Assembly: GCF_040436345.1 (NCBI RefSeq)
Contig: NC_133234.1
Span: 13,904,446 to 13,968,445 of the forward strand
Reading direction: 5' to 3'
Length of the DNA stretch: 64,000 nucleotides
Origin: Pagrus major
Lineage: Eukaryota; Chordata; Actinopteri; Spariformes; Sparidae
A model generated the notes under the pieces. The model worked only from the letters and a program-made list of their open reading frames with translations, did not search any database and was not told the DNA's origin. Within the stretch, counting starts at the first letter, position 1. Each line of letters begins with the position of its first letter. A program made the translations under genes and the position numbers. Positions 12,831 through 40,673 of this stretch are shown here, one piece after another.

Positions 12831-14453
12831 ATTCAATTGTATGATGGTGGGTTTTTTTTTCCATCTAACGACATCAGATCACAAATACAATGCAAACTAT
12901 ATCCACAGATATATGCAATCTTCCAATGACCTCTGAACAGTGGACTTGACCTTTCACACGTGTAGCACACAATCTCTCTCATACAACCTCTCACATACAG
13001 CTCGCAGCCCAGGGTAGCGGTGCATGTGTGAACACTGCTATATGGATCAGATCCACAGCACGTGTAAACGTTGGCCTTCGTGTCAACTGTGACGTTACAT
13101 GTAAATATGGGGCAGTAGTCTATCACAGCTAGCTAGCAAACGGTAGCTCAAAGCTGAAGATGCTAAAGAAGTTAGCGCTGGGCCAATACATACAACAGTA
13201 ACATAAGGAGCCAACGTTAGCTACGTTCACTACATAATGCAGAGTAATAATACATTTCCCCCAACTAACCTGTCCAACAGAGACACAGCTACCACGGCGT
13301 CCGTTTTCAGGCCGCTACTCCGTCAGTTGTCTTCGTTTCACCTCTCGAGCTATCCAACGTCTTTTTGTTTGTGGCCTTCTCGAGGTCGGTCTTTCTTCTC
13401 TTGCTCTGTTTGGCAGTGAAGATGCTGTAAGTACAGCTGGTAATGAAGAGTGTGGCTGTACTCTCTCTGCCATTCTTGTCCGTAAACAATGAGCTCACTC
13501 CACCACAGGAGTGAGGTGTAGACTCCGGTCACGCGCAATGAGTGGTGGGCGGAGTCAGCGCAGGGTGGGCGGGTAAGGACAGATTGATTGACAGGTAGAC
13601 TGTCCATACAATATCTTCGGCTGCTAAAATTGATTGGTTGATTTTTTCCGCAAAGCATTTTATATTTTGATTGCTGTCTGGATGTTAAGAGATTTTATAC
13701 AAATATAATTTAAAAAATGCTTCTGAACAGAATGACCAACCCCAGTTTAAAACTACATATGGACTGTTTGGTCTTTTGAAATGTATAGGTATCAAATAAA
13801 ATATATACGTACCCCATAGGATGAATCAGAATGGCTTTAGTAAGTAGCCTTATCTCCTAACCTTTCATCTGGCGCCACCAACAACAGGTCAGAACTTCCA
13901 CTTGTTAAACCCTTAACGTTAGCTGGTTCACTGTACAAGTTAGCTAGCTAATGTTACCTGTAACTTTACAGATTCTTACATGCTAACATTAAAATTAACC
14001 GGCTAACATGCTTCCATGGCAAACATTATTATGCCCCATGCAGGTTGTACCTCTCATGTATAACTAACCACGACATACTGGAACAAGATAATATGCTAAC
14101 TACGAGCCAGCTAACATGCTAACGACGCCATCTAGGATCAGATGATCATGTCTGCAGGAGAGGTTGTGTTTCATAATGTGAGGGACTTGGTATTCTTATC
14201 TGTCAGCCTATTTACTGCATATTTTAATGAGCATGTGATACTCCAGTAATGTTATTCTTTTACCCCACCATATGTATCTGATGTCTGTAGTTACTTAATT
14301 ATAGAAATCCAGAAGGATATAATGGTAAAATGATCAAATATTATGCATTATTTGGGATTGAACTACACAATTTCTTAAAATAGTGTGACTTTGAACCATT
14401 AAGACCAGCTCCAGTATTAAAAAGCTGATAACACAGTGACCTAACCATAACTC
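12831..14453. other. Intergenic; no supported gene
   Basis: The stretch holds repeats of the GCTAAC/GTTAGC type common in fish intergenic DNA and a more CpG-rich patch (about 13290-13580). That patch gives overlapping minus-strand frames of 63 and 102 codons with no recognisable domain. I found no splice-consistent gene model. The CpG-rich patch could be part of a transposon or a distal promoter; I cannot decide. Confidence 0.4.
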
Positions 14454-14951
14454 AAAGTGTAGCTCCACCAATTTTACACATTAAAGTGTGTTTACAGGTC
14501 TTGTGGAGTGTAAGGCCTACTCTATGTGGAAAACGTAGTATAACACCTTTTGTGGCTCCACAGGAAGTTGCATGTAATCTGATAAATTTCCATTGTGTGT
14601 AACGTAGGCACCATTTTTTTAAAAGCAGACCAATGATCTATCATTGTGCTCCTATTGGACTCATTATGGGCAGTTTGAAAACAAATAATCAAAATCGAAA
14701 CAGCAGAACCAGAGATATCACCTTTTTCATTCAAGGCTGTCTTCTTCCTTTTCAAAAACAGGAAGCATACATTATCCACCATGCAATTTAGCCAGAGTGG
14801 CATCAGTGGCAGCATTTTTTCAGATTACATGCAGCTTCCTCTTGAGCCACAAAAGGCTTTATTTCTACTTTTTTCACACATGCAGTACTGTAGTAGTCCC
14901 CAACACCTGTAAACACACTTTAATGTGTAAAATTGGTGGAGTTACCCTTTA
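14454..14951. mobile_element. MITE with very long terminal inverted repeats (foldback hairpin)
   Basis: Positions 14464-14499 and 14905-14940 are perfect inverse complements over 36 bases (starting TCCACCAATTTTACACATTA). The match extends outward to about 14454/14951 with two mismatches. It extends inward through a second strong block (14546-14581 against 14821-14857, TGTGGCTC...CATGTAATCTG), so each arm is about 130 bases. The unpaired middle (about 14582-14820) has no transposase. The element sits at the low-coordinate edge of the protease array. Confidence 0.8.
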
Positions 14952-15924
14952 ATACTCAAAATTGGACCAAGTTCTTATTTACCTATCTGCTGTTTACATA
15001 AGTAAAATTTAGAACGCAGGACTTATGATTGAGACTTTTTTTTATCAAGGGTCTGAACATATCTGCAACCATTGTATGCAATGCCAAGTCATTAATTACT
15101 TTATCAGTACCAGCAGAACCTTGTATTGTAAAGTGTATTGTGGTACTGATAAGAGATGGATGGCTTTATGATTTTAGCTATAAAAGTGACTGGCATTTCA
15201 AAGAAGATGTTTGTGTTAAATTAAGTTTGTTTTACACCAAATTAGGCCAGTAGGAATAAAAGGGCAATGCAAAAAAGGTTTGTCATCATAGTTTATTTTC
15301 TACCATTAATCAGCATTCAGTAACTTCAAATAAATAACCACCATCAGACTCTTAGGAACCAAACACTGAGATACAGAAGAACAAAACTCTTCTTCTTTGG
15401 TAAAAAGTAGTTTATTCTTTAGATTGCAGAAAGTACAAAAGAAATGTGGAATACAAAGGGTCTCGATTCAGAATTCGGACTAGCAACAATTTTCCTGGCA
15501 TCATTTTTTAAACCTCCCAGTCGCCTTCCATGCTCAGCTCCACCTGAGGGGATGGGAGGATGCCTTGGTCAATAATCAAACTAAAAAATCTTTGATTGGT
15601 ATGACTTGAGAAATGTGTCATTACAAATGCTGACTAAAAAAAATAACCTGCCTATACTTTAACTTACTCACATCCTTCATAAGGGTCTCACAATAATACA
15701 CTCTTTGATACAATAACAACCAAAGGTCAAAGACTTACTTCCTGATTCTCAGAGCTTCATATTTTCTTTGATTAAAATAAAACAATAACAATTTCTGCCA
15801 CAATCATCATGATGTTATACATCAGTATAATTTGAAACGTCATAAATTATTAGATTAAATGATTCAGAAGACAAACAAGACAATGCAACAGAAGAAGTTT
15901 AGAGTTTCTTAGTGCAGAACTGTG

Positions 15925-19654
<3,730 letters not shown>

Positions 19655-20639
19655 ACTGTACTGTCTTCAACCTTTTGCCTTCAGGTAAACGCAGACACTC
19701 TTTCTGATTTAGCTTTTTGCTTTGTCACTTCTCAGTCACTCACCTGCTCTATTTAAAGCATTCACACACAATAAAACCTGTTTTTCTTAATACCTCAGGC
19801 GGGCATTCGCCTACACGTCAAACTTGGCAAACATGCCTTTTGATGAGGATGAACTCCATTTTTGATGGAACTGTGATCATTGCATTGATTAGATCACTGG
19901 AGGACATACAGTTTTGTCAGTGGTTCACTGATTCATATGTACAGAGTATGTAAGTAATCTGTGGAAGAACACCTCTCCAGATAGGCATTAAAACTGTCTT
20001 TCCATGGAGTGCAATTCATTTTGTAATTGCGACTAACAAATGGTTAAAGTGGATGCGTCGATGCCTATAAAGGACTACATACAGTAGCACCTCATGACAG
20101 AATGGTGGACCTCATAACAAAGGACATATTCAAACATTTCCCATCCTGTTGAATCAGGCGTTAGCGTGTTGCTCGGCTAATGTGGCTACTCTTAGGATAC
20201 TGATGTTGGACAATGTAATATTCAGGGACAACTGTATAAATGTTAAGTCTCATTTGAAGCCAACTGAAAATAAGTAATAGGTTTGATGCCTGTTACATTT
20301 TTTTCATGTTGCATTATTGCAGTGCTAGCTCAGTTAGCGTTACCTTTATTTTCATATGAAGCCTGTTTTGCAGCAGGATCCTTAATTGGTTTAGAGGCAG
20401 TTCTTTTATGTGTTTGTTGCAGCTGTGTGTAAATTAACCTGATAGACATGCCCTGAAGATTAGGATATAGTTGGACATAAAAAAGAAATGGTCAAACTAC
20501 AGGAATTTGTTTGCTTGGCAACCATGTGGAAGCTGATTAGCACTTGGCCTGTTGGGCAGTGATGCTGAGGCTAATATAGATCATCCTCCTTCGCCAACAT
20601 GTGTGGTGAGGAAGTTATTTACTCTTTGCTTCCTGAATA

Positions 20640-22278
20640 GTCCCACCCGTCCCACTTGCTGATTGCTACAGAAGACAGATCCTTTACTCAGATCTCACAT
20701 TTACATAAAAAACACCCTTCCTGCTCTTGCGGTTGTCATTGCTGCTTTGGCCTGAAATACCAGTCAAAGCGTTGATGACAAGCATCCACCTCTATGTTAC
20801 CACAAACATTTAAAGAACATTCAACCTAGAATAGTCAAGTCCACGCCCACCCCTGGACCGTTCTGACCTAAAATGTCATCCTGTTACTGCCAAGATCTAT
20901 CTATCTCTTTTGCTTGCAATTAATGTAAAAATCTTCCATGCAAAATGTCTCACTTTTCAGGCTGCTCATTTTTCTGAAGTGATTCTTCATGATGATTACC
21001 ACAACTCTCACATGAAGCATAAAAATTACAGGTTATGGTTTTACAGGGGCTTATGTGCTAGACTTTTTCTTGGCCGGAAGCAGTAACTCTTGCCGTCACC
21101 AAGGGATTGTCAGGAAACCAGCGAAGATTTCAGGAAGGATGTTGTTGACTTTGAGCTCGCCATTTCTCCCTGTTTTGTACAAAGCATAATTTTTACTGGA
21201 CGAACATGACAGACTATTTCTTTAATATATCATTTACCTGTGTATCAGCTCTGTTTATATCTAGTGTACTCAAACTAAGACAATGACTTTCTTGTTGCAT
21301 GAGCTAATTAGTCTTTTGTTTGTTTTAATACTAACTGAATCATGACACCAGGAAGCAAGTGAAAGTGAATTTCCCTGTAAGCAAGTCTAGCCAATCATTA
21401 ATCCACAATACAGAACATTTTACCACACCTTCAATTAAAAGGACACACTTGAAACAACAGGCAGAGTAAATTCCTGTTGTCTGACTCATCTGTTGAATAC
21501 ACAACAGTTTGTACACATTTTTTTCCCCTAAAAATCATATAATTTGGGTCGCTGTTGCCACCAAATGCCACAATATACTTATTATGTAATATCTGAATAA
21601 ATAGTTGTTGATCAAAAGTCCACGCTAGGATGACACGCCCATTTCAAGGACTAGTGTGTGTAACACTTCAGGCTTGTACACCTTAAAAGGATAAATGGTA
21701 AACAGACTACATTTACAAAGCGCTTTTCCAGGGAGCCAAGTGCCTTGACAATGGATACATTACAAAAAGTACTGAACATCCTTATTTAATCTCACAGTAT
21801 ATAAATCATATACATGTTTGTCATATTTCTGATTATCAAGCACAACATCCAGTAGTGTTATAAATGCACTTTTACTACATGGTTTTCCTGCTCAGAAGAA
21901 GAAATGTTCTGAGGGTCTGGGTTCAGAATGCAGACCTGCAACAATTTTCACGTCCTCATCTTTTAAACCTCTCAGTCCCCGATACTGTAACTGACGGTCA
22001 AAAATCAAACACTTTCTCTTAGAACAATACACTTTTTGTTACATTGACAACCAAGCGCTTCATATTCTCTTTGATATTAGAGGGACATCTTGATTATAAC
22101 TGATTTTTTAGGAGACGCAATTTTCGTTAACACTTTCATCATACAACCTCAGTCATATTATCATGATGTTATACAGCAGTATAATTTGAAACTTCATAAA
22201 TTATTAGATTAAATGATTCAGAAGACAAACAAGACAATGCAACAGAAGAAGTTTAGAGTTTCTTAGTGCAGAACTGTG
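20640..22278. other. Spacer between proteases A and B, containing duplicated array flank
   Basis: No gene is seen. About 21280-21790 is similar to 61130-61680 beyond protease G (shared TTTTACCACACCTTCAATTA, CTGACTCATCTGTTG and GGGACTAGTGTGTGTAACAC). About 21790-22278 is similar to 27230-27720, the 3' flank of protease C. The spacer is thus built from duplicated array edges. Confidence 0.6.
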
Positions 22279-25805
<3,527 letters not shown>

Positions 25806-26062
25806 ACTGTACTGTCCTTAAAATTGTGCCTTCAGGTAAGCGCAGAGACTCTTTCTGATGTAGCTTCCTGCTTTGTCCTTCCTCAGTCACTGATCTACCC
25901 TATTGACAGCATACACTCCCTACTAAAACCCGGTCATATTGCTACATCAGGCAAACATTAATCCAGCCACCCATAAAAGCTCACATGTTGTGCCTGGAAA
26001 GGGTAATTTGTCTCAATAAAAAAATGATCAATCATGTAGGGATATCAATGTAAAGTGTGCCT

Positions 26063-26067
<5 letters not shown>

Positions 26068-26115
<48 letters not shown>
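26068..26115. repeat. (TA)n microsatellite
   Basis: An uninterrupted TA run of about 48 bases, followed by a degenerate CA/TA tract to about 26150. It adjoins the 3' end of the LINE remnant next to it and may have grown from that element's tail. Confidence 0.9.
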
Positions 26116-26122
<7 letters not shown>

Positions 26123-26199
26123 CATATACATACATACATATACATATTCACATAGGCTTCTCTGCCTCTCATCACCGTGCCATATCAATTAATAAATGA

Positions 26200-26610
26200 T
26201 AATCACCAATAAACATTAATGATCATTATCCATTGTACCTGCTAAACAACATCTTTTTGTACATTTTCTTGAACTGGTTGATATTTGGACTTTGCTTGAG
26301 TTCCTCACTTAGATTGTTCCAAAGCTTGATACTGGAAATAGATATACAGAAACTTTTCAAGGTTGTTCGTATGTTTTAAGATTTTGAAGTTATGTTCCCC
26401 TCTTAATTGATAACCTCCCTCCCGATTCCCAAATAAATTTTGGATATTTTCTGGTAATTGTCTGTTTTTTGCCTTATACATGATGATTGGTGTTTGATAT
26501 GATACAATGTCAGTGAATTTCAGTAGTTTTAATTGTATAAAAAGTGGATTTGTATGTTCCAAGTAGTTGACCAATGTTGGACTGATGTAATATTGAGGGA
26601 TAGTCAAGGG
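26200..26610 (-). mobile_element. 5'-truncated non-LTR retrotransposon (LINE) tail
   Basis: Read on -, 26305-26607 encodes NPLFIQLKLLKFTDIVSYQT, IMYKAKNRQLPENIQNLF and REGGYQLRGEHNFKI. In another frame IKLWNNLSEELKQSPNINQF follows, up to about 26230. This is the familiar C-terminal region of fish LINE reverse-transcriptase proteins. The frame changes once near 26350, and everything upstream of the C-terminus is absent, as is usual for a 5'-truncated LINE copy. The clade (L2-like or other) is not certain. Confidence 0.75.
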
Positions 26611-27726
26611 AAACTGTGTGATTCACTGACTGTACAAAATAGTGGACAGAGCCACCGTGATGTCACCCATAGCTCAATGTCAGTGACACTGGACGACGCT
26701 ATCTTGGCAGTACCTGAGTCCGCCTAACTCCCGACTAATCAAAAATGGGCAAAGAGGTGGAGCGTGGGTGGAGCTGAAACTGAGCTAAACAAGCCCACCT
26801 AGCTGAAAGCTACCAAGCTAGCTAAGGCTAATGAGCTATCTGTGTTGTGCACACATAAAGATGAGCACATTTGGCTTAGGTTATTTGATCGCAGGATCAT
26901 TTGTGTTGTGACCTTCAGAGCTCACCAGCTCCTGCAGCTGTCTGCACAGTCAATGCTAACAGGTTGCTCGTTAATCCAATTTTTAAACTAACTGCTTGCA
27001 ACAGTCTCTGTACTTTTCAGGTTGCTCAGGAAGTAATTCTTAATGAGGATAGATGAGCAGATTGATAGAACTCTCAGTGAATCGTAAAACTGATCTGTTA
27101 TGGTTTTACAGGGGCTTTTGTGCTGGACTTTATCTTGGACAGGAGCAGTAAAACTTGCCGTCTCCTGCTCCCTGATGTATATTAGCTAGTGGTAATAGCA
27201 TAATAAATTCAATGTGTCATCACTGTAGGATAAAAATGTATTCTTAAGTATATAAATTATATACGTGTTTGTCATATTTCTGATTATCAAGCACAACATC
27301 CAGTAGTGTTATAAATGCACATTTACTACATGGTTTTCCTGCTCAGAAGAAGAAATGTTCTGAGGGTCTGGGTTCGGAATGCAGACCTGCAACAATTTTC
27401 ATGTCATCATCTTTTAAACCTCTCAGTCCCCGATACTGTAACTGACGGTCAAAAATCAAACACTTTCTCTTAGAATAATACACTTTTTGTTACATTGACA
27501 ACCAAGCGCTTCATATTCTCTTTGATATTAGAGGGACATCTTGATTATAACTGATTTTTTGGGAGACGCAATTTTCGTTAACACTTTCATCATACAATCT
27601 CAGTCATATTATCATGATGTTATACAGCAGTATAATTTGAAACTTGATAAACGATTAGGTGAAATGATTCAAAAGACAAACATAACAGAATAAGACTTAG
27701 AGAGGTTGTTAGCACAAAAAACTTTT
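26611..27726. other. Spacer between proteases B and C
   Basis: No exon is seen. About 27230-27720 is a duplicate of 21790-22270. The rest contains GCTAAC-rich repeats typical of fish intergenic DNA. Confidence 0.5.
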
Positions 27727-31896
<4,170 letters not shown>

Positions 31897-33350
31897 CTGT
31901 AGAAAAGAGAGATGGAAAGAGTGAATCTCATCTGTTTGCGTCAATGTGTGTTTCATTGTTAAATAGGAGCCAGCAAACTTTGCAGTAAAGGTATTAGTAG
32001 TGTAGTATCTAGCCTCAGACACAAGGTGGCGCTAGAGTTCCATCTGCTTCCTCTAATGGACTAGAGTACTTAGTAAAAAGGCCTTAGACCTTTCCCAAGG
32101 CAACAGGATGAGAGGGGGGGAGTGACATGCAGCAAAGGGCCACAGGTCGGACTGGGCGCCCCTAGAAGATATGTTTCACTATTACACATCACAGTACAGT
32201 CTGATTATTCTGCCCCAGTAGCGGATCATATCAACAAGAGTACACTTATCCAAGTACGCTTGGGAATATTAACAACAATGAAAAAAACACACATTTCCTG
32301 CATTTTAGAGGATTAATTTCAGTTTCAATTTGACTGTAATTTAGGTGTGTTTTGTGGTTGGATTAGCTTTTGATATTTTCAATAGTAATACATCATTGTG
32401 TCCACAATATAAAAAGAGAAGATTTCTTTTGATCCCTGACAGCTGAAAAAGAGCTTAAAGTTTTAAATGTTGAAAAGCTTAAAGTATCAGAAACAGTTGA
32501 AAATTTTGCTTAACGCAACGACTAAATTTTAATGTTGGCTAATTATCTACTTAGGCTACTTGTTATGATGTTGGACCAGGTGTGTTGACAGAGGTCACAC
32601 TGCAGACACTACCCAGTGTTTTGTGTAAACACCAGGTAGAAATATACTGCTGGGCCTTTTCCAGGCGTCCCCTGAAAAAGGTGCAGTCATTATTCAAACC
32701 ACAAAATCAAGTAGTCCCTTTTTACAGTACAGTTACAGCAGGCCTGTATTGTACAGGAACAGGTAAATATATTCTGCCTCTGCAGCTTTACAGGAAATTT
32801 TGGTGACTGAATGTTACCATACATGCCTCCTGCACAGTATCATCATTATATTTCAAAGAACCTTTGGTGAGTTATCAACATAATAACATTTAAACAAGTA
32901 TAGCTGTGGTCCAGTTCTCACACCAATAAGAAAGATTCAACACCTGTTAAGTAGGCTACTGTTTCTGTTTGTTTATTTAATTTTATTTAATTTTACTTAA
33001 TTTTATTTTATTGAATAGCGTAAACTCAAATTATATCAACATGTTCCTGCAAGAGGCAAGCTATCAATAGCTTGAAACAGTTACTAAGCAACCACTCTAC
33101 AACACACTTCTCAGTCACTCACCTGCTCTATTTAAAGCATTCACACCCTAATAAAAACCTGTTTTTCTTAATACCTCAGGCGGGCATTCGCCTACACGTC
33201 AAACTTGGCAAACATGCCTTTTGATGAGGAAGAACTCCGTTTTGATGGAGCTGGGATCATTGCATTGATTAGATCACTGGAGGAAATACAGTTATGTCAG
33301 TGGTTCACTGATTTATATGTACAGAGTATCTTAGTAATCTGTGAAAGACG

Positions 33351-33650
33351 GTTACATGCTGCCATTCCGACAGACCGCCATTACGACATGCGAACGTCCC
33401 GCCATTCCGACAAAGTTTCGTCCCGGCATTCCGACAAGGCTAACCATAACCCGCAACCTGCAACCCGTAACCCTAACCCTAACCCTTTTAAAAGATTTGT
33501 CGGAATGGCAACACGTTTAAAAAAGAAATAAATACCACCATTCCGACCTTAGGAGGCAAAAAATGTCGGAATGATGGGACGTTTAATTAAAGGTTTAAGT
33601 GTTGCCATTCCGACAATTAGGGCCTAATGTCGGAATGGCGGTTGCCTCCC
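33351..33650. mobile_element. Mutator-like (MULE) MITE with 10-bp target duplication
   Basis: A 300-base insertion absent from the matching upstream DNA of proteases A and E is flanked by perfect 10-bp direct repeats GTGAAAGACG (33341-33350 and 33651-33660). Inside, the motif CCATTCCGAC and its inverse GTCGGAATGG occur about nine times with small changes, in both orientations. A telomere-like TAACCCTAACCCTAACCC lies at 33468-33485. There is no coding capacity. Ten-base duplications are within the range left by Mutator-type transposases, hence the family guess. Terminal inverted repeats are weak. Confidence 0.6.
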
Positions 33651-34743
33651 GTGAAAGACGACTCAGTCGTCCAACACCTCTCCAGATAGGCATTAAAACT
33701 GTTTTTCCATGGAGTGCATTTCATTTTGTAAATGCGACTAACAAATGGTTAAAGTGGATGCGTCGATGCCTATAAAGGACTACATACAGTAGCACCTCAT
33801 GACAGAATGGTGGACCTCATAACAAAGGACATATTCAAACATTTCCCATCCTGTTGAATCAGGCGTTAGCGTGTTGCTCGGCTAATGTGGCTACTCTTAG
33901 GATACTGATGTTGGACAATGTAATATTCAGGGACAACTGTATAAATGTTGAGTCTCATTTGAAGCCAACTGAAAATAAGTAATAGGTTTGATGCCTGTTA
34001 CATTTTTTTCATGTTGCATTATTGCAGTGCTAGCTCAGTTAGCGTTACCTTTATTTTCATATGAAGCCTGTTTTGCAGCAGGATCCTTAATTGGTTTAGA
34101 GGCAGTTCTTTTATGTGTTTGTTGCAGCTGTGTGTAAATTAACCTGATAGACATGCCCTGAAGATTAGGATATAGTTGGACATAAAAAGGAAATGGTCAA
34201 ACTACAGGAATTTGTTTGCTTGGCAACCATGTGGAACCTGATTAGCACTTAGCTTGCTAACACCATATTCTTTGTATTAAACAGTTGTAACGTTAGTGGC
34301 CTGTTGGGCAGTGATGCCGAGGCTTAGACGGATCATCCTCCTTCTCCAACATGTGTGGTGGTGAAGTTTTTGGTTAAGCAAGCAGTCCTTGTAGTGATAT
34401 TTACAGTAGAAGTGCAGCTAACTGGAAGCTAAAAACACCAGTAGAGCTGACCAGAGACACACTGAATGTAGTTGGCTCAGGCCTGTGTGAGCTGACCAAT
34501 GAGAGTTGACTTTTTTGGGAAGGGGGCCTGAAGTTGGAATAAATAATGTGTTTTTTGAACATTAAAGCAAGTAAATATATTCTGGTAGACACCTTAAATG
34601 AAAATATGAACCTGAAAATGAGCATAATATGTCTCCTTTAGTGGATTATAGTTACTCATCGACATGGACGGACCAAACACAAATGTCTCAGCCTGCAAAC
34701 CTTTGTCAATGACATATTTAAACTTTGCCTCCTGAATAGTCCC

Positions 34744-34827
34744 AGTGTAAGCTCAGTTGGAGTGGTTGCAGAGCCTGTGCTGTGACACACAAAGCTGCTG
34801 TCTGGGTCGGTGCAAGTGGAGGTGAAT
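34744..34827 (-). pseudogene. Relic of a protease last exon (stalk part only)
   Basis: Read on -, about 27 codons give [18 protein letters not shown] followed by SATTPTELTL. This matches the stalk segment of the last exon of the array proteases (for [17 protein letters not shown]). The Ser195 part and the hydrophobic end are absent. It lies between C and D at a junction: 34725-34743 resembles DNA upstream of A (near 20630) and 34828 onward resembles the 3' flank of A and E. It is therefore a scar of an earlier duplication or deletion. Confidence 0.8.
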
Positions 34828-35280
34828 AGGCCAATAAGAATTTAAGTGCAATGCAAAACATTTGTGTTGTCATGGTTTATTTCCTTCATTTGATCGGCGT
34901 TCAGTAACTTTAAATAAATAACCACTATCAGGCTCATAGGAACTGAACACTGAGATACAAAAGAACGAAACTCTGCTTCTTTAGTAAAAAATAGTTAATT
35001 CTTTGGATTGCAGGAAGTACAAAAGAAATCTGGATTATGAAGAATCTGGATTCAGAATGCAGATCAGAAAAAATGTTCCTCATCATCCTTTAAACCTCCC
35101 GGTCCCCCGTACTATACTTGATGGTCAAAAATCATACATTAACATTACATTGATCATACTGAACAACAAGTGCTTCATATTGTCTTTGATATTCATGAAA
35201 CACATCTAGGTTATGAACTGATTTTTAACAAAGACACGATTTCCTTGAACACTGTTATCATACAATCTTGATAAGATTAG

Positions 35281-35785
35281 TCTACGTGCTGTATCGTAGG
35301 CAACTGGACTCAAAGGAATGAGAACAATGTAAACATCTTGGCCAGAGAAGACAGATGGTTTGAAAGAGGAGTAAAGGAATCCATCTATGTCAAACTGGAA
35401 CAACCGTTTTTGAACAGAGGAGGTGGCCTAAGACATTACTCATCACCCACCTACAATGCTGTACTGAGTTCTCTCCCCAGACAGCTCGACAACCATTCAC
35501 ACCTGGGCTCACCTAGCCTTAGCAACCCACATGAAGGACCAACGACCCACAAGTGGCCCTAACGACTCTGAACCTCAGAGCTCACACGTGTCCTTAACAA
35601 CTCTGTAAGAACACTCCTCAAAAGGAGTATAAAAGCCTGCCAACTCTTCTCCAGCTCGTAAGAACTGAAGAAGCCTCTTGGATGAGAGGTAAAATGTCTT
35701 CAAGAAACTGAAACAAGTCCAGTTGCCTACGATGCAGCACCTAGATTTACCATGACCTGGATGACTGAGAACCTTCATTAACATG
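35281..35785 (+). mobile_element. Penelope-like element fragment (3' end, GIY-YIG region), copy 1
   Basis: About 505 bases flanked by a 13-base target duplication TTGATAAGA(T/C)TAG (35268-35280 and 35786-35798). A + frame from 35338 reads WFERGVKESIYVKLEQPFLN and GGGLRHYSSPTYNAVLSSLP. To my knowledge this is the C-terminal end of the GIY-YIG-bearing protein of fish Penelope-like retroelements. The first about 30 bases (from TCTACGTGCTGTATCGTAGG) are the inverse complement of the last about 30, so the fragment has inverted ends. A hairpin (CCTCT...AGAGG then GTGAAA, inside TGAAGA...TCTTCA) lies near the 3' end. Reverse transcriptase is absent. Confidence 0.7.
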
Positions 35786-35813
35786 TTGATAAGACTAGAT
35801 TAAATAAAATTAT

Positions 35814-40673
<4,860 letters not shown>

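Noticed and set aside
13307-13658. Minus-strand frames of 63 and 102 codons in a CpG-richer patch
   Set aside because: No domain, no supporting splice sites and no promoter elements I can defend.
33461-33490. TAACCC repeats as a true interstitial telomere
   Set aside because: Only about three units, lying inside a bounded 300-base insertion with a target duplication, so they are part of that element.
33351-33650. Regularly spaced CCATTCCGAC motifs as a CRISPR-like array
   Set aside because: The context is vertebrate, orientation is mixed, spacers are irregular and a target duplication is present; this is a transposon.
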